NCBI GenBank assembly: GCA_964442435.1
Contig: CAYTZG010000002.1
Span: 90,749 to 154,748 of the forward strand
Direction: 5' to 3'
Length of the DNA: 64,000 nt
From: CAMXAS01 sp964442435
GTDB lineage: Bacteria > Bacteroidota > Bacteroidia > Bacteroidales > P3
This document shows, piece after piece, positions 23,084-31,467 of the stretch (its first letter is position 1; the number at the start of each line of letters is the position of its first letter). Position numbers and translations under genes: made by a program. The notes below the pieces were generated by a model. The model was not told where the DNA came from, ran no database searches, and worked only from the letters and a program-made list of their open reading frames with translations.

Positions 23084-24544
23084 ATGGCATACAATCAGGC
23101 AATGATGATTCGACGGGACCTGTTGGCCCGTATGTGCAAACTCATTAAAGACGGCAACCTCAAGGAGGAAATCGACCGCATCCCCTTGATCATGCGGCCT
23201 CGTCACAGCAACGAAGTATCGCGCTGCTGCATCCACAAGGACCGGGCGGTCATCAAGTACCGGCTCATGGCGATTCTGGGCTTCGATGTCCGGGACGAGG
23301 AAGACGAATTGATTCCGCTTTCGCAATACGCCAAAATGGCGGAAGAACGGAAAGACTTTACCGATATCATGCTGACGGTGGTGGACGAGGCTTGCAGCTC
23401 CTGCGTCAAGTCCAACTATGTCGTGACCAATATGTGCCACGGCTGTATCGGTCATCCGTGTACGTTCGCTTGCCACAAGCAGGCCATCAGCGTTAACGAG
23501 AAGGCCAAAATCGACCCGTCCAAGTGCGTGAGCTGCGGCCTTTGTATGCAGGCCTGTCCGTTCAACGCCATCATCTACCAGGCGGTACCGTGCGAGGAAT
23601 CCTGCCCGGTGGGTGCGATTTCCAAGGACGAATACGGGGTGGAACACATCGACGAAACGAAATGTATCTATTGCGGCCGTTGCCGTGAAGCCTGCCCTTA
23701 CGGCGCCATCATGGAAAAGACGTATCTGGTGCAGATTTACGCCGCGTTGAAAGACCCGAAGAAAAAAGTCGTGGCCATGTTCGCGCCGGCTTTGGCGGGG
23801 CAGTTCCCCGCGCCGCTCGGCAAGATTATCTCGGCCATCCGTGGCGTCGGTTTCGACGAAGTGTGGGAAGTGGCCAAGGGGGCGAACATTACGACGGAAA
23901 CCGAAGCGGCCGAATTTGAAGAACGCATGGAACAAGGCGAGCCGTTTATGACCACCTCCTGCTGCCACGCCTATACGGAGTTGACCAAAAAGCATCTGAC
24001 GGAATTGGCGCCCTATGTGTCCACCACGCGTACGCCGGCGAGCTATACGGCCGAACTCATCAAGAAGGAACAGCCGGAATCCGTAACCGTATTCATCGCG
24101 CCTTGCGTTTCCAAACGTCACGAAGGTTTCTATGACCCGAACATCGACTATGTGATGTCGTTTGAGGAATTGGGTGCCATGATGGTGACGGCGGGCGTGG
24201 ATGTGCTCGCGTGCGAGGAAAGCGCATACGATGGCGGTATCGACAACTCCGGCCGCGCGTTCCCGTACACGGGCGGTGTGTTGGATTCGGTCAAGAAATA
24301 CGCCAAGCATCCCGAAAACATCCGTCCCTATATCGTGGACGGTATCGACAAGGCCGTCATCAAGAGCCTGAAGAACATCAAGAAGACGTGCGGCGGGCCC
24401 GATCAGCCCAACTTCATCGAATTCATGATGTGCAAGGGCGGTTGTGTAAACGGATGCAACGCTTTGGCGAATCCGCGGACGGCTACGCGTCAGATTCAGA
24501 ACTTTATCGCGGAAGACGAGAAAAAGAAACAGGAGCAGGCCTAA
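23084..24544 (+). CDS. [FeFe]-hydrogenase, group-B-like, ferredoxin-linked
   Basis: 486 residues. Probably reversible H2 production using reduced ferredoxin in the cytosol. N-terminal third: several 4Fe-4S motifs (CHGCIGHPCTFACHK, CVSCGLCMQACP, CIYCGRCREACP) plus CEESCP. C-terminal H-cluster domain: L1 FMTTSCCHAYTEL, L2 FIAPCVSKRHEGF, L3 FMMCKGGCVNGCN; the four cluster-binding cysteines and the adjacent proton-relay cysteine of SCC are kept. L1 and L3 deviate from TSCCPxW and CxGGCxxGGG of group A. The opening MIRRDLLARMCKLIKDG... and the order of motifs match the group B enzymes of gut Bacteroidales. ATG 23084 (MAYNQAMMIRR) starts the conserved region. The maturases HydE/F/G are not in the window. 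Confidence 0.88.
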   Translation: MAYNQAMMIRRDLLARMCKLIKDGNLKEEIDRIPLIMRPRHSNEVSRCCIHKDRAVIKYRLMAILGFDVRDEEDELIPLSQYAKMAEERKDFTDIMLTVVDEACSSCVKSNYVVTNMCHGCIGHPCTFACHKQAISVNEKAKIDPSKCVSCGLCMQACPFNAIIYQAVPCEESCPVGAISKDEYGVEHIDETKCIYCGRCREACPYGAIMEKTYLVQIYAALKDPKKKVVAMFAPALAGQFPAPLGKIISAIRGVGFDEVWEVAKGANITTETEAAEFEERMEQGEPFMTTSCCHAYTELTKKHLTELAPYVSTTRTPASYTAELIKKEQPESVTVFIAPCVSKRHEGFYDPNIDYVMSFEELGAMMVTAGVDVLACEESAYDGGIDNSGRAFPYTGGVLDSVKKYAKHPENIRPYIVDGIDKAVIKSLKNIKKTCGGPDQPNFIEFMMCKGGCVNGCNALANPRTATRQIQNFIAEDEKKKQEQA

Positions 24545-24545
24545 G

Positions 24546-24800
24546 ATGAGCGCGGATAAAATCAAGGTTTCCATTTGCCTGGGCAGTTCCTGCTTCGCGC
24601 GGGGCAGCCAAAAGAATCTGGAAATCATGCAGGCGTATTTCGCCGAGAAGCACCTGGACGATAAAATCGATTTCGCGGGGCATCTGTGTGAGGAAGTCTG
24701 CAAGCAGGGGCCGACGCTCAAGATAGGCGACAAGGTCTATTACGGCGTAACGGCCACGAATCTGCGCGCCATATTGGACGATAATTTCAAGGACCTGTAA
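24546..24800 (+). CDS. second small thioredoxin-fold [2Fe-2S] protein
   Basis: 84 residues, MSADKIKVSICLGSSCFARGSQKN with C-x4-C and HLCEEVCKQGPTLKIGD with C-x3-C: the same NuoE-like [2Fe-2S] pattern as the protein at 22683 but clearly diverged. The ATG is one base past the hydrogenase stop, so it is translationally linked to the catalytic subunit. Homologues of this type often sit immediately before HydS genes. A hairpin with T-run follows at 24829-24865. Confidence 0.85.
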   Translation: MSADKIKVSICLGSSCFARGSQKNLEIMQAYFAEKHLDDKIDFAGHLCEEVCKQGPTLKIGDKVYYGVTATNLRAILDDNFKDL

Positions 24801-24828
24801 TCGGTTCCCAATCGACCGACTGGATGCA

Positions 24829-24865
24829 AGACCCCGACAAGGACCGTGCGAGACCGGACTTTGCC
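24829..24865 (+). terminator. terminator-like hairpin inside the hydrogenase locus
   Basis: ACCCCG ... CGGGGT arms (24831-24836 / 24865 side) with partly pairing CAAG/CTTTG, followed by TTTTTG. Lies between the catalytic half and the HydS half; could reduce, rather than abolish, read-through. Confidence 0.5.
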
Positions 24866-24898
24866 GGGGTTTTTGCTGAATGATAAAACGAAACGCGT

Positions 24899-26647
24899 AT
24901 GAAAGAGAATGTAATATATACCGAGAAGAACAACTGTCAGGACTGCTATAAGTGTATCCGCGAATGCCCGGTCAAGTCTATACGGATGGAGGGCAACAGC
25001 GCGTCGGTCATCTTCGACACCTGCATTTATTGTGGCCGCTGCGTGCGGATATGTCCGGCCGACGCCAAGAAGTACCGCGACGATTTGAGCCGGGTTCAGT
25101 ATTGGCTGTCTTCGGGCGAAAGGGTGGTGGCCTGCATCGCGCCGACCTTTGTCACGGATTTCGGTTACATGACGACCGACCAATTGGTCAAGGTACTGTA
25201 TAAATTGGGTTTCGCGGCCGTTTCGGAGGTGGCCATCGGGGCCGATATCGTGGCGCGGGAAACGAACCGCTGGCTGGCCGAGCAACCGGACGGGGTTTAT
25301 ATATCGTCGGCCTGTCCTGCCGTGGTCAACTATATGCACATCTATATGCCGGAGGCCTTGAACCATTTGTCGCCGGTGGTGTCGCCCATGGTGGCGCACG
25401 CGCGCTTGTTGCGCAAAACGCTGTTCCCGACCGAAAAACTGGTGTTCATCGGGCCTTGCATCGCCAAGAAAGACGAACGCGACTATAACGAAGACGTGTT
25501 GGACGCCGCCGTAACGTTCCAAAACCTGAAACGTTGGTTTGACGAGGAAAAGGTGGAACTCTACCCGTTCGACCGCATCGAAGTGCCGGACGACTTCATC
25601 ATCGGGCGGCCGGGTACGGGCGATATGTTCCCCGTGGACGGCGGTATGCTGGCCACGATGGCGGCCGATATGAAGGTGGCCGAAACCGATTATATGTGCT
25701 TTTCCGGTATGGAGCAGGTCATCGACATCTGCGGCGAGATTCCGCAGTGGAAAGAGAAAGGTAAACTGTTTCTCGAACTCATGGCTTGCAAGGGCGGTTG
25801 CATCAAGGGGCCGGCCATGATCAACCACGACGGCGTGGCGGCCAAGCGGCGCGCGATGATACAGATGCACGGCCAGTTGCAGAAATCGACCTTGCCCTAC
25901 AAGCCGTTGTCGGAACCGGCCGACATGAACTGGATTAACCGGGAGTTTGTAAGGGATTACAAGGTAAAATGCCAGTATCCGGAGGAAGACATCGTGGAGG
26001 CGCTCCGTTCGTTGGGCAAACGCACCGTCAAGGATGAATACAACTGTACGGGTTGCGGCTACGACAGCTGCCGGGCCTTGGCCGAAGCCATGCTGAGCGG
26101 CAACGCGCACCGCGAGATGTGCGTGTCGTGTATGCGGCAGGAAGCGCAGGAAAAGGCGTCGGTGCTGTTGCAGAAGATGCCTTACGGCGTGGTGACGGTG
26201 GACGACCAGTTGAAGGTGGTGGAAGCCAACCGCAAGTTCGCCGAGATTATGGGCGACGAGCTCATGCAGGTCTATAAGGCCGTGCCGGGGCTGAAAGGCG
26301 TGGACATACGGCGCGTGTTGCCGTTCCATAACCTGTTTGAATCGCTGTTGCAGAGCGGGGGCGAGATGACCGAACACGACGTGCGCGAGGGCGACAATTT
26401 CTATCATCTGTCGTTGGTCACGATTCAGCAATACAAGATGGTTTGCGGTATCATCCAGAACCTGCGTGCGCCGGAGATGCAGTACGAACTGCTGACCGAC
26501 CGCATCCGGGAGGTCATCAAGCAAAACGTGGAGTCGGTGCAACGCATCGCGTATCTGTTGGGCGAAAACGCCTCGTTTACCGAATCCATGCTCAACTCGT
26601 TGGTCGATAGCCGGGAAACGGCGCCGGTCGCCAAGCAAACGGAATAA
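24899..26647 (+). CDS. HydS-type sensory [FeFe]-hydrogenase with PAS domain (group C)
   Basis: 582 residues. Order: 4Fe-4S ferredoxin pair (NCQDCYKCIRECP, CIYCGRCVRICP; residues about 12-58), H-cluster domain with L1 ISSACPAVVNY, L2 IGPCIAKKDE, L3 LMACKGGCIKGPAM, a further 4Fe-4S (CTGCGYDSC ... CVSC, about 382-412), then a PAS domain (VVTVDDQLKVVEANRKFAEIMGDEL, about 430-530). In L1 the proton-relay cysteine of SCC is alanine (SAC), as in sensory group C enzymes, so slow turnover and a sensing role are expected. It is followed after 12 bases by a PP2C/SpoIIE phosphatase, the usual output partner. Signal to output is inferred from family. Confidence 0.9.
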   Translation: MKENVIYTEKNNCQDCYKCIRECPVKSIRMEGNSASVIFDTCIYCGRCVRICPADAKKYRDDLSRVQYWLSSGERVVACIAPTFVTDFGYMTTDQLVKVLYKLGFAAVSEVAIGADIVARETNRWLAEQPDGVYISSACPAVVNYMHIYMPEALNHLSPVVSPMVAHARLLRKTLFPTEKLVFIGPCIAKKDERDYNEDVLDAAVTFQNLKRWFDEEKVELYPFDRIEVPDDFIIGRPGTGDMFPVDGGMLATMAADMKVAETDYMCFSGMEQVIDICGEIPQWKEKGKLFLELMACKGGCIKGPAMINHDGVAAKRRAMIQMHGQLQKSTLPYKPLSEPADMNWINREFVRDYKVKCQYPEEDIVEALRSLGKRTVKDEYNCTGCGYDSCRALAEAMLSGNAHREMCVSCMRQEAQEKASVLLQKMPYGVVTVDDQLKVVEANRKFAEIMGDELMQVYKAVPGLKGVDIRRVLPFHNLFESLLQSGGEMTEHDVREGDNFYHLSLVTIQQYKMVCGIIQNLRAPEMQYELLTDRIREVIKQNVESVQRIAYLLGENASFTESMLNSLVDSRETAPVAKQTE

Positions 26648-26659
26648 GCGGGAAACGGT

Positions 26660-27913
26660 ATGGAGAAGAAGGAAAAACTCTTTATAGAGATTGCGCATCA
26701 CCACGAGAACAAGCACAACAAGCCGGTTTGCGGCGATACGTTCCTCTCGCGCAAGATAACGGACGACAACCGTTACGTGGCCGTGTTGTCCGATGGATTG
26801 GGCAGCGGTATCAAAGCCAACGTGCTGAGCACGATGACGGCTTCCATGGCGTTGAATTTCCGTCTGCGGCGCGAGCCGATTCTGCGTTCGGCCCTCAACA
26901 TCATGAACGCCTTGCCCGTCGATTCGGCGCGCAACATCAGCTATGCGACGTTCACGATTGTGGATACGGATTTCGAGGGCACGACGGAAATCGTGGAGTT
27001 CGACGGGCCGGAATACCTGTTGTTCCGCGACGGGCAACAGGTGGAACCCGTCAAGGACGCCATCGGCATCGACCGCGAGGGCCAGCAGTTTACGGCTTAC
27101 AGCGGCGATGTGGAGGCGATGCGGCGGCTGGGGGCCGAACCCGACAAGTTCCGGGTTATGTACTGCTCTCACTTAAGGCTGTGCAAGGGCGACCGCATCA
27201 TCTTCTACAGCGACGGCGTCGTGCAGTCGGGCATGGGGGCTAAAGAGCATCCGTTCGGCTGGGGCGAGAAAGCCGTGCGCGCCTATGTGCAGGAACTCAT
27301 ACGGCAGAAGCCCGATATATCCGCCCGCGACCTGTCGCGCAAAATTGTTACCGCGGCCTTGCAGAAAGACGGCATGAAGTCGCGCGACGACATTACCTGC
27401 GCCGTGATTTACGCGCGTGACCCGCGGCAATTGCTCATCTGTTCCGGCCCGCCCTACGACGCCAAGAACGACAAGACGTTGGCGGCGGCCGTGGATAAAT
27501 ATGACGGCAAAAAGGTGGTGTGCGGCGGCACGACGTCCAAAATCCTGTCGCGGGAGTTGAACCGTGAAATCTCCGTCGATATCAAGAACATCCGGACGCG
27601 CGAATATCCGCCGGCCGCGACGATGCAGGGCGTGGACCTCGTGACCGAAGGCATCCTGACGTTGGGCATGGTGGCCGAAATGCTGGAGAAAGACAACCCG
27701 TTGGAAGAACATAAGTATTCGCCGGCCTGGGATTTGATACGGCTCATCATGGAGTCGGACATCATCGACCTGCTCATCGGCACGCGCATCAACGAGGCGC
27801 ATCAAGACCCGTCTTTGCCCGTGGAGTTGGAAATCCGGCGCAACGTCGTCAAGCGGATTGCGGCCTTGCTGGAAGAGAAGTGGCTAAAAAAAGTCAATAT
27901 CGCGTATCTGTAA
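26660..27913 (+). CDS. SpoIIE/PP2C-family serine phosphatase, output of the HydS sensor
   Basis: 417 residues. Metal-binding aspartates appear in VAVLSDGLGSGIKANV, IIFYSDGVVQSG and SRDDITCAVIYARDP, so the catalytic domain (about 1-262) looks active toward phosphoserine proteins. After it comes a C-terminal part of about 155 residues with KKVVCGGTTSKILSRELNREI and a helical end that I cannot assign. No STAS anti-sigma-factor antagonist or anti-sigma kinase gene lies in this window, so the substrate is unknown. Coupled by position to HydS (12-base gap) and to xerD downstream (18-base gap). Confidence 0.86.
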   Translation: MEKKEKLFIEIAHHHENKHNKPVCGDTFLSRKITDDNRYVAVLSDGLGSGIKANVLSTMTASMALNFRLRREPILRSALNIMNALPVDSARNISYATFTIVDTDFEGTTEIVEFDGPEYLLFRDGQQVEPVKDAIGIDREGQQFTAYSGDVEAMRRLGAEPDKFRVMYCSHLRLCKGDRIIFYSDGVVQSGMGAKEHPFGWGEKAVRAYVQELIRQKPDISARDLSRKIVTAALQKDGMKSRDDITCAVIYARDPRQLLICSGPPYDAKNDKTLAAAVDKYDGKKVVCGGTTSKILSRELNREISVDIKNIRTREYPPAATMQGVDLVTEGILTLGMVAEMLEKDNPLEEHKYSPAWDLIRLIMESDIIDLLIGTRINEAHQDPSLPVELEIRRNVVKRIAALLEEKWLKKVNIAYL

Positions 27914-27931
27914 GGCGCGGCGGAGGGTTTT

Positions 27932-28849
27932 ATGGCGGCGGTGCAGTCATATATCAAAGGATTTACAACCTATCTTCGGCTTGAAAAGCATCTTTCCGAA
28001 GCCACCGTCGCGGCCTATACGCACGATGTGGCGCAGTTCGCCGCGTTTCTGCAGGGGGAGCGGCATACGCCCGTGTCGTGGGTAGCCGTGCGGCAGGCCG
28101 ACATCGAACGTTTCCTGAAATATTTGTACGATATGAATCTGGCGGCGGTGACCCAGGCCCGTATGCTGAGCGGTTTGAAATCCTTTTTCGGCTATATGGT
28201 GGAGGAAGGGGAACTGACCGTTTCGCCGGCCGAACTCGTGGAGGCGCCCCAATGGCGGCGGCATTTGCCGGAAGTGCTGACGGTGGAGGAAATCGACCGT
28301 CTGATGCAGGTCATTGACATGAGCAAGGCGGAGGGGCGGCGCAACAAGGCGATTTTGGCCGTGCTGTACGCTTGCGGTTTGCGGGTCTCGGAATTGACGA
28401 ACCTGCGCATATCCTGCCTGTTTCTCGACGACGGTTTCGTGCGCGTCATCGGCAAGGGCAACAAGGAACGGCTTGTGCCGATCGGGCAGGAGGCCATCCG
28501 TCTTGTGGAACATTATCTGCGTTACGACCGCAGCCAGTTGACGGTGAAATCGGGTTGCGAGGACATCGTTTTCCTGAACCGGCGCGGCGGACGCCTGAGC
28601 CGTGAGATGGTTTTCATGATGATACGGCAGACGGCCGGTCTGGCCGGTGTGACGAAGCCGGTAAGCCCGCACAGTTTCCGCCACAGCTTTGCGACGCACC
28701 TTGTGGAGGGCGGCGCCGACCTACGGGCCGTGCAGGAGATGCTGGGGCACGCGACGATTACGACGACCGAAATCTACACGCATTTGGACAAGCGTTATCT
28801 GCGTGAGACGATACAGCAGTTCCATCCGTTATCAAAATACAAGGTATGA
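27932..28849 (+). CDS. xerD: tyrosine recombinase XerD
   Basis: 305 residues. Resolves chromosome dimers at dif with XerC. Core N-terminal SAM-like DNA-binding domain (FTTYLRLEKHLSEATVAAYTHDVAQF) and catalytic tyrosine-recombinase residues: ACGLRVSEL (Arg), GKGNKERLVP (Lys), HSFRHSFATHLVEGG (His-x-x-Arg), MLGHATITTTEIYTHLD (His and the nucleophilic Tyr). Chromosomal form by length and unbroken residues; no flanking integrase-type repeats suggest mobility. It overlaps the transglutaminase gene by four bases (ATGA). Confidence 0.92.
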   Translation: MAAVQSYIKGFTTYLRLEKHLSEATVAAYTHDVAQFAAFLQGERHTPVSWVAVRQADIERFLKYLYDMNLAAVTQARMLSGLKSFFGYMVEEGELTVSPAELVEAPQWRRHLPEVLTVEEIDRLMQVIDMSKAEGRRNKAILAVLYACGLRVSELTNLRISCLFLDDGFVRVIGKGNKERLVPIGQEAIRLVEHYLRYDRSQLTVKSGCEDIVFLNRRGGRLSREMVFMMIRQTAGLAGVTKPVSPHSFRHSFATHLVEGGADLRAVQEMLGHATITTTEIYTHLDKRYLRETIQQFHPLSKYKV

Positions 28850-31467
28850 ACAAAATGAGCCGAAGCCTCCGTCAGTTGACGGCGGTATCTGTGTTTGGCC
28901 TCGTTGCGGCCTGGGGGCCGGGGCGTGCGGCCGAACGACCGGCGGATACGGCCGTTGACCGCTATTTGCAATTTTTGTACGCTTATATGCCGTTGTGCGA
29001 CCAAGCGGACTACGACAGCGCGTTTCATGCGGCCAACGTGCGTTCGGCCTTGCAGACCAGGATGGAGATGCCGTGGGGCGGACGGGTGCCGGAGCGCGAA
29101 TTCCGGCATTTTGTGTTGCCGCCGCGCGTCAATAACGAGCGGTTGGACAGCGCCCGTCAGGTGTTTTACCGCGCGTTGAAACCGCGCGTGCAATCGTTGT
29201 CCATGTATGAGGCTGTGTTGGAAGTCAATCATTGGTGTCACGAGAAGGCCGTCTATACGCCGTCCGACGCGCGGACATCCGCACCATTGGCCACGGTAAA
29301 GACGGCTTACGGGCGTTGTGGCGAGGAGTCGGTTTTGCTGGTGGCGGCCCTGCGGTCGGTCGGCATTCCCGCGCGTCAAGTATATACGCCGCGCTGGGCG
29401 CATACCGACGATAACCATGCCTGGGTGGAAGCTTGGGTGGACAGCACTTGGTATTTTCTGGGCGCGTGTGAACCGGAACCGGTGTTGAATCTGGCGTGGT
29501 TCAACGAACCGGCTTCACGCGGTATGCTCATGCACACGAAGGTGTTTGGCGATTACGACGGCCCGGAGGAAGTCATCGGACGGACGCCTTGTTATACGGA
29601 AATCAACGTTGTAGGGCAGTATGCGCCGGTAAGCCGGCTTAAGGTGCGGGTTACGGATACGGCCGGCCGTGCGGTTCCCGACGCCCGGGTCGAATTCAAA
29701 CTCTATAATTATGCCGAGTTCTTTACGGTGGCGGCCTTCCGGACGGATGAAGACGGGGAAGCCGGTTTGACGGCCGGCCGTGGCGATATGCTCGTAGGGG
29801 CTTCGCAGGGGCATCGCTTCGGTTTCGTCAAGGCCTCTTTCGGACGTGACAGTCTGGTGACGGTGGTGTTGAACCACCGCATAGGCGATGCGTTCGACTT
29901 GGACTTGGATATGGAACCGCCCGTGGCCACGGCCCAAACGGTGGCGGTAAGCCCGGCGCAACGTGCGGAGAACGACCGGCGGTTGCTGGCGGAAGACGCG
30001 TTGCGCGACGCATACACAGCCACGTTCGTGACGGCGGAAGCGGCTTGGCATCGCTTGTCGTTTATAGCCGATACCGTACTTAGGCATCGTGCCGCCGTCT
30101 TGTTGGAACGCAGCCGAGGCAATCATGCGGTTTTGGCGGACTTTCTCGCCGGCGTGCCGGCAGAGGGTTTGGAAAGGGCCGTGGCCTTGCTGTCGGTGGT
30201 GTCGGACAAGGATTTGCGCGATATGGAACCGGCCGTGTTGCAAGACTGTTTTGTATATACGTATCCCCGCGCCGAGGGGCTCGATACGGCGGTGTGGCGG
30301 CATTATGTGTTGAACCCGCGGGTGCGCTATGAGCATCTGACGCCCTGCAAGCGGTTTTTTCAGGAAAATCTGCCCGATACGCTTCGGATGCGGATTATCG
30401 GCGACCCGGTTTGGTTCGCGGCCTATTGCATGACGCAAATCGACCTGCAATCCGACCGCAACCCGCAACGCGTGCCGGTATCGCCCATAGGCGTGTGGCG
30501 ACATAAGACGGCCGATTGGGAATCGTTGCAAATCTTTTATGTATCGGTTTTACGGAGCCTGGGCATCCCGGCGCGTCTGCACGAGGTGACGGGCAAAATG
30601 CAGTATATGGATGTGACGGGCCGTTGGCGGGAAGTGGATTTCGACGACCGCATCGCCCAACACCCGGTGCAGGGCCGGTTGCGGCTTTCCTATGAAGGCG
30701 TCCGGCCCCAAGACCCCGTTTATTATACGCATTTCACGCTTTCGCGCTATAACGGAACGGCATTCGACCTGCTGACGTTCGACGAGAGCCGGGAAACGAC
30801 GTGGCGGCGTTATTTCAAGGCGGGGCAAATGGTGGATACGGGCTACTATCTGTTATGTAGCGGTGGCCGATTGGCGCAGGGCGGCGTATTGGCGCACCTG
30901 CGGGCATTCAACGTGCCGGCCGGCGTGGAGGTGGAACAGCCGCTGGTCGTGCGGCAGGATGCGGACCGGGTGGGCGTTATCGGCCAATTCGATTCGGAGC
31001 GGAAATATGTGCCTTTACAGGCAGGGGCGACCGCTGGCGCGGCTTCGGCGCAGAGCGTCTTGCAGGCGGTGGGGCGCGGCTTTTACGTGTTGGCGGTGTT
31101 GGGCCCCGGCCAGGAGCCTACCGACCATGCGTTGCGGGATGTCAGTGCCGTGAAGGCCGAATTGGAAGCCATCGGTAGGCCGTTGTTGCTGTTGTGCCGG
31201 GACGAGGCCGAATGGAAGCGTTTTCAGGCCGGCAAATGGCGTAAACTGCCGGCTCAGACGCAATACGGTTTGGATGTGGACGGCGGAATCGAGGCCGAAA
31301 TCCGCGCGAATCTGGATTTGGGCGCTTCGCAATTACCCATATGGATTGTGGCCGACACGTTCAACCGCGTCGTGTGGGTAAGCCACGGTTATACGATAGG
31401 TTTGGGCGAACAACTTATAAAAGTGCTGCAATCGCTTGCCGTACCTTCTCGGGATACGGCCCGTTAG
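28846..31467 (+). CDS. transglutaminase-like exported protein with a degenerate second domain
   Basis: 873 residues, signal peptide likely ending near GRAA. First transglutaminase-core domain, about residues 140-210, has Cys (YGRCGEES), His (DDNHAW) and Asp (VDSTWYFLG). A carboxypeptidase-regulatory-like beta sandwich follows (TDTAGRAVPDARVEFKLYN). A second, related block (VLNPRVRYEHLTPCKRFFQ ... TADWESLQIFYVSVLRSLGIPARLHE) aligns with VLPPRVNNERLDSARQVF ... SVLLVAALRSVGIPARQVY of the first block but lacks the triad. The C-terminal part (about 710-870) looks like a redoxin-type fold without a CxxC. Probable envelope protein; substrate unknown. Convergent overlap of 53 bases with cutC. Confidence 0.82.
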   Translation: MNKMSRSLRQLTAVSVFGLVAAWGPGRAAERPADTAVDRYLQFLYAYMPLCDQADYDSAFHAANVRSALQTRMEMPWGGRVPEREFRHFVLPPRVNNERLDSARQVFYRALKPRVQSLSMYEAVLEVNHWCHEKAVYTPSDARTSAPLATVKTAYGRCGEESVLLVAALRSVGIPARQVYTPRWAHTDDNHAWVEAWVDSTWYFLGACEPEPVLNLAWFNEPASRGMLMHTKVFGDYDGPEEVIGRTPCYTEINVVGQYAPVSRLKVRVTDTAGRAVPDARVEFKLYNYAEFFTVAAFRTDEDGEAGLTAGRGDMLVGASQGHRFGFVKASFGRDSLVTVVLNHRIGDAFDLDLDMEPPVATAQTVAVSPAQRAENDRRLLAEDALRDAYTATFVTAEAAWHRLSFIADTVLRHRAAVLLERSRGNHAVLADFLAGVPAEGLERAVALLSVVSDKDLRDMEPAVLQDCFVYTYPRAEGLDTAVWRHYVLNPRVRYEHLTPCKRFFQENLPDTLRMRIIGDPVWFAAYCMTQIDLQSDRNPQRVPVSPIGVWRHKTADWESLQIFYVSVLRSLGIPARLHEVTGKMQYMDVTGRWREVDFDDRIAQHPVQGRLRLSYEGVRPQDPVYYTHFTLSRYNGTAFDLLTFDESRETTWRRYFKAGQMVDTGYYLLCSGGRLAQGGVLAHLRAFNVPAGVEVEQPLVVRQDADRVGVIGQFDSERKYVPLQAGATAGAASAQSVLQAVGRGFYVLAVLGPGQEPTDHALRDVSAVKAELEAIGRPLLLLCRDEAEWKRFQAGKWRKLPAQTQYGLDVDGGIEAEIRANLDLGASQLPIWIVADTFNRVVWVSHGYTIGLGEQLIKVLQSLAVPSRDTAR

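Noticed and set aside
23057..24733. 558-residue minus-strand open frame across the catalytic hydrogenase gene
   Set aside because: Antisense shadow of the hydrogenase; no start context, no motif.
24740..27172. 810-residue open frame on the minus strand across the HydS and phosphatase genes
   Set aside because: It is antisense to two well-supported genes and its translation is rich in His, Arg and Gln with no domain pattern; long antisense frames are expected from the GC-rich third positions here.
27932..28849. Phage-type integrase marking a mobile element downstream of the hydrogenase locus
   Set aside because: Length, complete XerD motifs and position in ordinary backbone genes fit chromosomal XerD.
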